A stretch of DNA of 64,000 bases from Candidatus Krumholzibacteriota bacterium (GTDB taxonomy: Bacteria > Krumholzibacteriota > Krumholzibacteriia > JAJRXK01): contig JAJDAC010000014.1 in the NCBI GenBank assembly GCA_029262065.1, positions 186,001 to 250,000 of the forward strand, read 5' to 3'. The position numbers and the translations under genes were made by a program. Of this stretch, positions 26,305 through 33,687 are shown piece by piece. The notes below the pieces were generated by a model. It did no database searches, was not told where the DNA came from, and saw only the letters and a list, made by a program, of their open reading frames with translations. Each line of letters begins with the position of its first letter. Within the stretch, counting starts at the first letter, position 1.

Positions 26305-27107
26305 CCATGAACGTCGCGGCGTTGCGTCGGGTACTGCTGCTGGGGCTCGTGCCGGTCCTGATGACCGGCTGCGCCCAGCAGCTGACTCGCATCGAGACCA
26401 GGGTCGACGAGGTGGGTCGCGTGCAGGACCAGACCTCGCGTAAGCAGGACGTGCTCGCCGCCGATGTGGAGCAGGTGCGCAGCCTACTGGAAGACACCGG
26501 CATCAGCGGCGATGAGCGTCGCGCGGCCCTGCAGTCGCAGATCCAGAACCTCGAGCGAGCGGTGACCCGGTTGACCGCCCAGGCGGAAGAGCAACAGCAA
26601 CTGCTGCGACGCATCAGCGCATCATTGGCGCTTCTGCAGGAGATGCCCAGCGGGCGTGTCCCGCCAGGAGCGTCCAACGATCCACCGCCGCGTACCGACT
26701 CGGCGTCCAACGCTGCCCCGTCCTCGGGTTCTGCGTCCACGGGGGCCGAGGTGTTCGACGCGGCCTTCGCCGATTTCAGCCGGGGTAGCTACAGTCTGGC
26801 GCGTGCCGGTTTCCAGGAAATGCTTCAACGATTTCCGCGCAGCGACCTGGCCGATGACGCGACCTACTGGATCGCCGAAACGCACTACGCGCAGGCCAGC
26901 TACGATGAGGCGTTGAGTGGCTTCGAGAGCGTATTGCAACGGTATCCGCGGGGCGATACACTGGCCCCGGCTCTATTGAAAATGGGCTACTGTATGCTTG
27001 AGCTCAAAGACGAAACGCGCGCTCGCGCTACGTTCGAACGGCTCAAGCAGGAGTACCCCGACAGCGAGGAAGCCCTCATCGCCGAGCACAAGCTTACCTC
27101 GATGTAG
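26301..27107 (+). CDS. cpoB: Tol-Pal accessory protein CpoB/YbgF, lipoprotein form
   Basis: A 268-residue protein ending the Tol-Pal operon. The N-terminus is a lipoprotein signal (LVPVLMTGC, Cys24) rather than the plain signal of E. coli CpoB. A coiled-coil trimerisation region (about residues 28-115, heptads with [12 protein letters not shown]) and a Ser/Pro/Ala-rich linker follow. Tetratricopeptide repeats occupy the C-terminus ([53 protein letters not shown]). CpoB coordinates Tol with peptidoglycan synthesis at division. An ATG at 26307 is a second possible start. Confidence 0.92.
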   Translation: MTMNVAALRRVLLLGLVPVLMTGCAQQLTRIETRVDEVGRVQDQTSRKQDVLAADVEQVRSLLEDTGISGDERRAALQSQIQNLERAVTRLTAQAEEQQQLLRRISASLALLQEMPSGRVPPGASNDPPPRTDSASNAAPSSGSASTGAEVFDAAFADFSRGSYSLARAGFQEMLQRFPRSDLADDATYWIAETHYAQASYDEALSGFESVLQRYPRGDTLAPALLKMGYCMLELKDETRARATFERLKQEYPDSEEALIAEHKLTSM

Positions 27108-27160
27108 AATCGCTCCCATTCCTTCGATCAACCCCGGACCCAACCAGGACGAGCATCGTA

Positions 27161-27493
27161 ATGCCCAAGATCCCCGTGCTGCAGGTCGCGCGCAAACTCG
27201 AGCGCGCGTTCCGTCCCCATGACCTGGTGTCGGTGGACAACGGTTACCACGTATTCACTGTCGCCTATCAGGGTGTGTACGCCGAACATCAACACAGCGG
27301 CGACGAGTTCATCTACGTGCTCGAAGGCGTGCTCAACGTACAAATGGCCGGCGAGGTGGTCGAGCTCCGGCAGGGTGAGGGCATGTTGATTCCCGCCGGC
27401 GTGCGGCACAAGCCGTCGGCGAGCGGGCGCGCGCTGGCCATGATCTTCGAACGTCGCGGGCTGCAAGCCGAGAACGGGCTGAGCGAAGACTAG
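27161..27493 (+). CDS. Small single-domain cupin protein
   Basis: A 110-residue cupin. The first metal motif is EHQHSGDEFIYVLEG with His43, His45 and Glu49, and the second is PAGVRHKPS with His83, so a metal site is intact. Such stand-alone cupins act as small isomerases, dioxygenases or sugar or ligand sensors; the substrate cannot be read from sequence. AGGACG precedes the ATG. It stands between the Tol-Pal operon and lexA, with 53 nt to cpoB. Confidence 0.85.
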   Translation: MPKIPVLQVARKLERAFRPHDLVSVDNGYHVFTVAYQGVYAEHQHSGDEFIYVLEGVLNVQMAGEVVELRQGEGMLIPAGVRHKPSASGRALAMIFERRGLQAENGLSED

Positions 27494-27564
27494 CCCCGTT
27501 TGTGGGGAAAACCCCCCTTGGGAATGGTTTAGAAGAATCGTCGGTCCGCGGGGACGGGCGGCGT

Positions 27565-27578
27565 CGAACCGGGGTTTC
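27565..27578. promoter_or_regulatory. Candidate LexA box (CGAAC-N4-GTTTC) upstream of lexA
   Basis: Half-sites CGAAC (27565-27569) and GTTTC (27574-27578) are spaced by 4 nt, close to the Gram-positive LexA consensus CGAAC-N4-GTTYG/C with one asymmetric base. It lies about 96 bp before the chosen lexA start, a reasonable place for autoregulation. One copy only was found, so this is tentative. Confidence 0.4.
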
Positions 27579-27673
27579 GCGTGAGTATTGCCTTCGGGCA
27601 GTGCATAGCCTACGCTGGTGGTTCGACAGAAACGTGGTTTGCCGGACCAGCCGCCTCAACAACGGGGAGTTCG

Positions 27674-28276
27674 GTGTTTCTGACCAAACGGCAATCACAG
27701 ATTCTCGAATATCTGCGCAAGACGCTGGCGACGCAGGGGTACGCACCCAGTCTCGAAGAGACAGCCGCGCATTTCAATCTTTCCAGCGTGGGAACCGTCC
27801 ACAAGCACCTGAAGGCGCTTGAGGACAAGGGACTCATCCGCCGACAGTGGAATCGTAGTCGAGCCATTGAAATCGTCGATGTGCCCGACGGCAAAGCGCG
27901 TCGGGTACCGCTGCTGGGACTCGTCAGCAACGGGAAACCCATCGAGGCTATCACTGAGCTCGAAAGCGTGGGAGTCCCCGAAGAGATGCTCGGTCGAGCC
28001 AAGGCCTTCTTGCTACGCGCAAAAGGTGACGGCATGTGCGACGAAGGCATTCTCGACGGAGACTATCTGGTGGTGGAGCAGCGCGAAGATCCGCGCGACG
28101 GCGAAACCGTGGTGGCGCTCATCGATGGTGAGTCGGTCTCGGTTAGGCGCTACGCGGCGAACGGCGCCGGTATTCGACTTGAATCCAACAACTCTCGCAA
28201 TTCACCGCGGCACCTTGATTCCGATCGCTGCCAGATCCAGGGCGTGATCGTAGGGGTACTGCGACACTTTCGTTGA
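27674..28276 (+). CDS. lexA: LexA-family repressor lacking self-cleavage residues
   Basis: A 200-residue LexA homologue with an N-terminal winged helix (LTKRQSQILEYLR; SSVGTVHKHLKALEDKGLI) and a full-length C-terminal S24-type domain (AKAFLLRAKGDGM, DGDYLVVEQ, VVALIDGES). All three features of autoproteolysis are altered. The scissile Ala-Gly is Asn86-Gly87 (VSNGKP), the catalytic Ser of GDSM is Gly120 (GDGM), and the catalytic Lys of VTVKR is Arg158 (VSVRR). So it probably binds DNA but cannot cleave itself in response to RecA; Cys122 is next to the lost serine. GTG 27674 follows GGGGAG; the frame is open to 27581, but LexA homology starts here. Confidence 0.9.
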   Translation: MFLTKRQSQILEYLRKTLATQGYAPSLEETAAHFNLSSVGTVHKHLKALEDKGLIRRQWNRSRAIEIVDVPDGKARRVPLLGLVSNGKPIEAITELESVGVPEEMLGRAKAFLLRAKGDGMCDEGILDGDYLVVEQREDPRDGETVVALIDGESVSVRRYAANGAGIRLESNNSRNSPRHLDSDRCQIQGVIVGVLRHFR

Positions 28277-28280
28277 CCTC

Positions 28281-28317
28281 GGTCCTGGTTGACGGGGCTT
28301 GCCCCGCCGTCCGGACC
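28281..28317. terminator. Possible bidirectional hairpin between convergent lexA and DUF72 genes
   Basis: CGGGGC (28293-28298) and GCCCCG (28301-28306) form a tight stem, with outer GGTCC (28281-28285) and GGACC (28313-28317) arms. It lies in the 73-nt gap between convergent stops. No T-run on either side. Confidence 0.4.
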
Positions 28318-28349
28318 AAACTGGTTCAACAATCTCGCCTCTCTCGCCT

Positions 28350-29288
28350 TCAACCAAACAACTCACCTTGACGCGGCGGTGGCTCGTCCACCGCCCGCGT
28401 TTCCACCAGGTCCGGGTGAGAGCCTAGCCGCGCCAGTCTGTCCGCCAGGTCGGGGAACTCCCGCGCGAGAGGAGCCGGAATCTCGGTGACCTCGGCTTCC
28501 AGCTTCGCGCGTAGTTCGAAAGCATTCGCCACGGCCTGACCACGGAAGTGGTTGTTGGTGATGACGAAGGTCGATCCGGTGGCGTGGATCGACTCGATTC
28601 GGCGCGCCCATTCGTCCAGTTCGTTCGAGCTGTAGTGGTAGTCGTAGCGGGCATCGCGTCCGGCTTGGCGGTCGAACCAGGCCGTTGCGTTGCGTCCGTG
28701 CAGGCGGAAGTAGGAGCTTGGAGTGTCGTCCAGCCAGGAGGCGTCCAGGCTATCGCCGACCATCGGCTGATCGACACCCACGACAATCATGCCGGCGTCC
28801 ACGATTCGCTGCAGGTTGCCGTCGCGTTGCCAGGCGCCGTGGCGGACCTCCACGGCCAGCGAATATGGTGTGAGCGCGCGCTGCAGTGTTTCCAGGTAGC
28901 GCAGGGCGGCGCGGTCGGGCCGGTACGACCAGGGGAACTGCGCCAGGACGGGTCCGAGTCTACCGGCCTCGCGCAGGGGTTTCAGGAACTCCAGCATGGA
29001 TCGTGTGGATGCGAGTGACGGAGTACGGAGGTGTGTGAATTCCCGGTTGAGTTTGGCGGTGAAGCGAAACTCCGGGAAAGGCTCCACCTGACGCAACCAC
29101 CCCTCGGCCATCCGGGGCTCGGGGATGCGGTAGAAACTGACGTTCACTTCGACCAGGTCGAAGAAGCGCGCGATCCACGGCAGGGGGCGGAAGCTCCGGG
29201 GCGGCGACGGCGGGTACACCCGACCGGCCCAGTCGCGGTAGCTCCAGCCGGCCGGACCTACGTATACGCGTGGATGGTCGTTGGGCAT
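28350..29288 (-). CDS. DUF72 (YecE-like) protein
   Basis: A 312-residue DUF72 protein, a TIM-barrel-like family of unknown function. Family segments are YVGPAGWSYRDWAGRVYPP at the N-terminus, then VEVNVSFYRIPE, FRFTAKLNREFTH, GPVLAQFPWSY, AVEVRHGAWQ, SYFRLHGRN and YHYSSNELDEWA, where the family's aromatic and acidic residues cluster. I chose the ATG at 29288 because AGAGGA lies just upstream. The gene is divergent from hsp20-lon and convergent with lexA. No biochemical role is established for the family. Confidence 0.87.
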   Translation of the reverse strand: MPNDHPRVYVGPAGWSYRDWAGRVYPPSPPRSFRPLPWIARFFDLVEVNVSFYRIPEPRMAEGWLRQVEPFPEFRFTAKLNREFTHLRTPSLASTRSMLEFLKPLREAGRLGPVLAQFPWSYRPDRAALRYLETLQRALTPYSLAVEVRHGAWQRDGNLQRIVDAGMIVVGVDQPMVGDSLDASWLDDTPSSYFRLHGRNATAWFDRQAGRDARYDYHYSSNELDEWARRIESIHATGSTFVITNNHFRGQAVANAFELRAKLEAEVTEIPAPLAREFPDLADRLARLGSHPDLVETRAVDEPPPRQGELFG

Positions 29289-29343
29289 GTCGATCCTCTT
29301 GGGTTCGACGAGCATAACACCATTTCCCGCAACGGGTCGGGCG

Positions 29344-29372
29344 TTGACGGCCGCTGGTGGGCGGCCTACCAT
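29344..29372 (+). promoter_or_regulatory. Sigma-70-type promoter for hsp20-lon
   Basis: TTGACG (29344-29349), a 17-nt spacer and TACCAT (29367-29372) give full -35 and partial -10 boxes, placing a start site about 32 nt before the hsp20 ATG. A heat-shock-like pair CTTGGG (29298-29303) and CACCAT (29318-29323) lies upstream but is weaker. Confidence 0.55.
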
Positions 29373-29410
29373 GCGGCAAATGACGAGTCCTGACCCTTGA
29401 AGGAGCCTGG

Positions 29411-29893
29411 ATGAAGGCCACGACCACTTTTCGATTCAAGACCGACGAGGTGGACCGGGTTCACACGGCCGATCGTCCGCCGGCCGACGAGTTCGAGATC
29501 TTCTTTGCGGGGTCCGGGCGAGCGAACAAGGCCATCAGCATGCAGGGGGACATCGGGTGGCGACCCGCTACCGATGTCTACGAGACCGCCGAAGAATTCA
29601 TCATCCAAATGGACCTGGCCGGCATGCGACGCCAGGAAATCCATGTGTTCATCGAGGACGACTTCGTGCTTATCAAGGGCCTTCGTTCCAACATCGCGCC
29701 CGGCGGCAAGAAGCACTTCCACAAGATGGAGATTCAAGTGGGTCCCTTCGAGCGGCACGTGCGTATTCCGGCCGGACTGGACACCACCACCACGCGCGCC
29801 GACTACACGGCGGGATTCCTCTTCGTTCGTATCCGCCAGGGCGATGGCCGCTGGGGCGAGCGGCGAACCGTGACGATCGAAGACAGGAGCTGA
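29411..29893 (+). CDS. Small heat-shock protein Hsp20 (alpha-crystallin family)
   Basis: A 160-residue ATP-independent holdase chaperone. The alpha-crystallin domain spans about residues 50-145: GWRPATDVYETAEEFIIQMDLAGM, HVFIEDDFVLIKG and FERHVRIPAGLD. The last strand GFLFVRI stands where the family has the A-x-x-x-n-GVL motif. The C-terminal I-x-I anchor is only approximate (VTIEDRS). AAGGAG precedes the ATG. lon starts one base after its stop, so the chaperone and the protease are made together; a protein-quality-control pair is the natural reading. Confidence 0.9.
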   Translation: MKATTTFRFKTDEVDRVHTADRPPADEFEIFFAGSGRANKAISMQGDIGWRPATDVYETAEEFIIQMDLAGMRRQEIHVFIEDDFVLIKGLRSNIAPGGKKHFHKMEIQVGPFERHVRIPAGLDTTTTRADYTAGFLFVRIRQGDGRWGERRTVTIEDRS

Positions 29894-29894
29894 G

Positions 29895-32297
29895 GTGGCC
29901 ACCGAGCAGGAACACAGCGAATCCGACGCGGTCGAATCGGTTCAGATTCCGCGCACGCTTGCCATCCTTCCCATCAGTGATGCCGTCATCTTCCCCTACA
30001 TGATGGTGCCGTTGGTCCTGTCCGACGAATACCTGATCCAATTGGCGGACGACGTTCTCGCCGACTCGAAGATCCTGGGCACGTTCGCGCAACGCCCGCT
30101 TGAAGATGACGAAGACGAAGATCCCGACGCCGAGCCCGATGGCGAAGACGTCTACGAGGTCGGCACGGCCGTGGTCATCCAGAAGATGCTACGGTTTCCC
30201 GACGGGAGCATGCGGTTGTTGGGACAGGGGATTGCTCGCATCCGCCGCAAGAAGTACGTGAGCACCGAACCGTACTTCGTGTCGGAAGTCGAGGTGCTCC
30301 CCGAGATCGAGTCCAAAGACGCGAAGACGCTGGCCTACAGCCGTGGCGTGGCCAACAACTTCGTGAAGATCGTCGATGCGTCTGAACAGCTCAGCGATGA
30401 GCTGAAGATCGTGGCCATGAACATCGACGATCCCGGGCGTCTGGCCGATATGGTGGCTACCAATCTCGACATCGATGTGGCTGAGAAGCAGCACGTGCTC
30501 GAGGAGCTGGCGCCGCGCGCGCGCCTCGAATATCTGAGCAAGGTGGTGTTGCGCGAGCTGGAGGTAGTGGAGCTGGGCGAGAAGCTTCAGAGCCGCGTGC
30601 GCAAATCGATCGACAAGGACCAGCGCGAGTACTATCTGCGCCAGCAGCTCAAGGCCATCCAGCGCGAGTTGGGTGACGTCGATCAAGGTACGGTCGAGTT
30701 GGACGAGTTGCGCGAGCAGATCGAAGCCGTCGAGTTGCCCGACCACGTGCATGAAGTGGCCCTGAAGGAATACGACCGACTCACGCGCATGAGTCCGGGG
30801 GCCAGCGAGTACACCGTGAGCAAGACCTACGTAGACTGGCTGCTCGAGCTGCCGTGGATGGTGAACAGCAAGGACAACCTGAACCTCAAGCGGGCGCAGA
30901 AGATTCTCGACCGGGATCACTACGGTCTCGAAGATGTGAAGGAACGCATTCTCGAATTTCTCGCGGTCAAGAAGCTCAAGGATGACATGCGTGGTCCCAT
31001 TCTGTGCCTGGTGGGACCGCCGGGCGTGGGCAAGACCAGTCTGGGCAAGTCCATCGCCGCCGCCATGGGCCGGGAATTCTACCGGTTGAGTCTGGGCGGC
31101 ATGCGCGACGAGGCCGAGATCCGCGGACATCGCCGTACGTACGTGGGCGCCATGCCTGGTCGCCTGATCCACGGGTTGAAGGTCACAGGCACCAACAACC
31201 CGGTCATCATGCTCGACGAGATCGACAAGCTGGGGCAGGACTTCCGCGGTGATCCCGCCAGTGCTCTGCTCGAAGTACTCGACCCGGCGCAGAACAGCAC
31301 GTTTACCGATCACTACCTGAATCTTCCCTTCGACCTGTCGAACGTGTTCTTCATGACCACGGCCAACATGCTCGACACGATCCCGCGGCCGTTGCGCGAT
31401 CGCATGGAGATCACTCAGCTGAACGGGTACACACCGCAGGAAAAGTTGGAGATCGCCCGTCGCTATCTGTTGCCGCGGCAGATCGAGGAAAACGGACTCA
31501 CGCCGAAGCAGATCGCGGTATCGAACGCGGCCCTGCGGGAAATCATCACCGACTACACGGCCGAATCCGGCGTGCGTACGCTCGAGCGCACCATCGGCAA
31601 GGTATGTCGCAAGGTGGCGCGCGGGTTCGCCACGGGCAAGCGCAAGAAGGTGAGTGTCTCGGTGAAGAATATCGAGGACTTCCTGGGCAGCAGCCGGTAC
31701 AGCGACGAGGAGCGCAAGTCCAAGCCCATGGTGGGGGTCTGCGCGGGCCTGGCCTGGACCCCCGTGGGTGGCCGAATCCTATTCGTGGAGGCGGTCGCCG
31801 TTCGCGGTAAGGGCGGACTGCGGCTTACCGGCCAGCTGGGTAGCGTCATGCAGGAGTCGGCCCAGGCGGCGTTGAGTTATCTGCGCAGCCGGTACGCCAA
31901 GTCCAACGAGGACGCGGCCTGGTTCAGCGCCTACGAGATCCACGTGCATTTTCCCGCGGGGGCCGTGCCCAAGGACGGCCCCAGCGCGGGCATCGCGCTG
32001 GCCACCGCGCTCATGTCGCTGTTCCGGGGGATCCCGGTCCACAACCGCGTGGCCATGACCGGTGAGATCTCGTTGACCGGTGAGGTCATGCCCATCGGCG
32101 GTCTGGTGGCCAAGATTCTCGCGGCCCACCGGGTGGGTATGCAGGAAATCATCATTCCTCTGTCGAACGAGGAAGACCTGGAGGAGCTGCCCGAAGAGGT
32201 GCTCGACGCGCTCACCATTCATACCGTGTCCCGGGTAGAGCAAGTATGGGATATTGCTCTCACGCGGGACTATCGGGCGGTCGTGGCTTCCCGCTGA
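29895..32297 (+). CDS. lon: ATP-dependent protease Lon
   Basis: An 800-residue endopeptidase La. The N-terminal substrate domain (21-215) includes LAILPISDAVIFPYMMVPL. A central coiled coil is followed by the AAA+ module with Walker A GPPGVGKT at 374-381, SLGGMRDEAEIRGHRRTYVG and VIMLDEIDKLG. The peptidase domain has catalytic Ser697 (KDGPSAGIA) and Lys740 (AKILAAHRVG), 43 residues apart as expected. An acidic DEDED stretch near 70-85 is an oddity of the N-domain. GTG start with AGGAGC upstream. Lon degrades misfolded and regulatory proteins in the cytoplasm. Confidence 0.97.
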   Translation: MATEQEHSESDAVESVQIPRTLAILPISDAVIFPYMMVPLVLSDEYLIQLADDVLADSKILGTFAQRPLEDDEDEDPDAEPDGEDVYEVGTAVVIQKMLRFPDGSMRLLGQGIARIRRKKYVSTEPYFVSEVEVLPEIESKDAKTLAYSRGVANNFVKIVDASEQLSDELKIVAMNIDDPGRLADMVATNLDIDVAEKQHVLEELAPRARLEYLSKVVLRELEVVELGEKLQSRVRKSIDKDQREYYLRQQLKAIQRELGDVDQGTVELDELREQIEAVELPDHVHEVALKEYDRLTRMSPGASEYTVSKTYVDWLLELPWMVNSKDNLNLKRAQKILDRDHYGLEDVKERILEFLAVKKLKDDMRGPILCLVGPPGVGKTSLGKSIAAAMGREFYRLSLGGMRDEAEIRGHRRTYVGAMPGRLIHGLKVTGTNNPVIMLDEIDKLGQDFRGDPASALLEVLDPAQNSTFTDHYLNLPFDLSNVFFMTTANMLDTIPRPLRDRMEITQLNGYTPQEKLEIARRYLLPRQIEENGLTPKQIAVSNAALREIITDYTAESGVRTLERTIGKVCRKVARGFATGKRKKVSVSVKNIEDFLGSSRYSDEERKSKPMVGVCAGLAWTPVGGRILFVEAVAVRGKGGLRLTGQLGSVMQESAQAALSYLRSRYAKSNEDAAWFSAYEIHVHFPAGAVPKDGPSAGIALATALMSLFRGIPVHNRVAMTGEISLTGEVMPIGGLVAKILAAHRVGMQEIIIPLSNEEDLEELPEEVLDALTIHTVSRVEQVWDIALTRDYRAVVASR

Positions 32298-32371
32298 GGG
32301 GGGCGCGGGGACGATTCTTGCTTATCGTCTGGTAAGGCCCTGACGAGTTGGTTTGATCCCAAGGAGTGAGC

Positions 32372-32548
32372 GTGGAACGAGCTGCACCCCTGACGCGTCT
32401 GATCACGGTGATGGCGGCGGTCGGCCGGCAACGTGCCCTGGAAGAGGCGGCTGGCGCCGGATGGCCCCTGCCGGACTCTGTCGCGGTCCATCTGTGGTTG
32501 TACTCCAATGGTTGGTTCTCACCGACCCCGCCTGAGCACGACGAGTGA
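32372..32548 (+). CDS. Possible small protein after lon
   Basis: A 58-residue ORF beginning GTG 6 nt after AAGGAG (32361-32366), reading VERAAPLTRLITVM and ending PTPPEHDE. It is half hydrophobic, with LITVMAAV followed by an Ala/Glu-rich turn and a Trp-rich tail (HLWLYSNGWFS). No family is recognised. It fills most of the 334-bp gap between lon and the LPS locus. The good ribosome site supports it; lack of homology leaves it uncertain. Confidence 0.45.
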   Translation: MERAAPLTRLITVMAAVGRQRALEEAAGAGWPLPDSVAVHLWLYSNGWFSPTPPEHDE

Positions 32549-32581
32549 CGATAACTTCTTGTATGACAACAGTTTGACTCT

Positions 32582-32610
32582 TTGACTTTCGAGCTTCCGG
32601 CTGCTAGGTT
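32582..32610 (+). promoter_or_regulatory. Sigma-70-type promoter of the LPS core operon
   Basis: TTGACT (32582-32587), a spacer of 17 and TAGGTT (32605-32610) match -35 and -10 boxes, with the first GT9 ATG at 32632. A second TTTGACT lies 8 nt upstream as a direct repeat. It would drive the operon from 32632. Confidence 0.55.
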
Positions 32611-32631
32611 GCCGGCGTCGAAAGGGCGGGC

Positions 32632-33687
32632 ATGGCCAAGGCGATACTTCAGCGGTTTCTCAAGTCTTCTCCGGAACCCAAAGTGGCTCCGAAAGCATTC
32701 ACGTTGCCGGGCATGCTCCACGACGAGGTCCGCCTGCTGTTCATCAGCTCGGGGGACCTTACCGACCTGCTCTTCGCCATCCCCTTCATTTCCCGGGTGC
32801 GTGAGACCTACCCCCGGGCCCACGTGGGTCTGGTCTGTGATGAAGACACCAGCCAGCTGGCGCTGACCTGCGATTGTTTCCAGGACCTGGTGATCTACGA
32901 CGAAGAGCAGATGAAGCCGGGCACCAAGGCGTTTCAGAAGCTCGAAGCGTTGCTGCGTAAGGAAGATTGGGAGGCGGCGGTCCTGCTGTCCCGGAAGCCC
33001 GACGCCCAACGTGAGGCGTTGGCGTTCGCCAGCGGCGCTACCCTACGCCTGGGGCCGGGCCATGAAGGCGCCTTCCCGAGTATCAACTGCGAGTTGCGCA
33101 CGCCCGAGAACGGCCGGTACCCGTACCATCGTACGGCTACCTGGGGACGCCTCCTGGGGGTGTCGCTCGATGGCGTGCCCTTGAGCTGGCCTCTGACACC
33201 AGAGCGTCAGCGCCAGGCCGCGCAGTTGGTTCATTTCAACAAGCCCCGTAAAGACCAGCTTCTGATCGGCATCGATCCCGGCATCGGCAAGGAGGGCACG
33301 GTCTTCGCGCCGCAGAACCTGGCCTTCCTGGTGAACCACCTGGCCAGCCACGTTCGCTGCAAGACCATGCTGCTGACCGCCGATCTACACGGTGATCGCA
33401 TCGATGGGCTTACCGAATTGTTGCGCTCGGATCAGCTGGATCTGCCGCGAACTACGCTGCGGGAAATGCTGATGTACGCGGGCCAATGCGATCTGTTCCT
33501 TTCGGGAAACACCGATCTCTTCCACTACACTGCATCGATGGGCGTACCCTGTCTTTCGATCTTCACCCCCCGGGACCAGGATCGTTGGGTACCCGAGGGT
33601 TCGAACGTTGCCATCCTACGCTCGCAAGAAGGCGAACGGCTCAGCCTGACCGACCTCATGGGCAAGGTCGACGAACTCCTGGGTTGA
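32632..33687 (+). CDS. GT9-family (heptosyltransferase-like) glycosyltransferase
   Basis: A 351-residue protein of the GT9 fold, which transfers heptose or related sugars to LPS core at the inner membrane. It has the ISSGDLTDLLFAIPFI start segment (family GD-x4-P), SRKPDAQREALAF in the first domain, and IGIDPGIGKEG with FLSGNTDLFHYTASMGVPCLSIFTPRD in the second domain, where GT9 enzymes bind ADP-heptose. It is more diverged than the three GT9 genes downstream, so the sugar or even activity is uncertain. It leads the operon, with TGATG coupling to msbA. Confidence 0.75.
   Translation: MAKAILQRFLKSSPEPKVAPKAFTLPGMLHDEVRLLFISSGDLTDLLFAIPFISRVRETYPRAHVGLVCDEDTSQLALTCDCFQDLVIYDEEQMKPGTKAFQKLEALLRKEDWEAAVLLSRKPDAQREALAFASGATLRLGPGHEGAFPSINCELRTPENGRYPYHRTATWGRLLGVSLDGVPLSWPLTPERQRQAAQLVHFNKPRKDQLLIGIDPGIGKEGTVFAPQNLAFLVNHLASHVRCKTMLLTADLHGDRIDGLTELLRSDQLDLPRTTLREMLMYAGQCDLFLSGNTDLFHYTASMGVPCLSIFTPRDQDRWVPEGSNVAILRSQEGERLSLTDLMGKVDELLG

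Noticed and set aside
27500-27520. Terminator at CCCCGTTTGTGGGG after the cupin gene
   Set aside because: Only four pairs and no T-run; too weak to call.
29298-29323. Sigma-32 heat-shock promoter for hsp20-lon
   Set aside because: The CTTGGG and CACCAT boxes only partly match; kept as a note in the promoter entry and not called as a separate feature.
30189-31313. 374-residue minus-strand frame over lon
   Set aside because: Shadow of lon; leucine- and histidine-rich and without a family.
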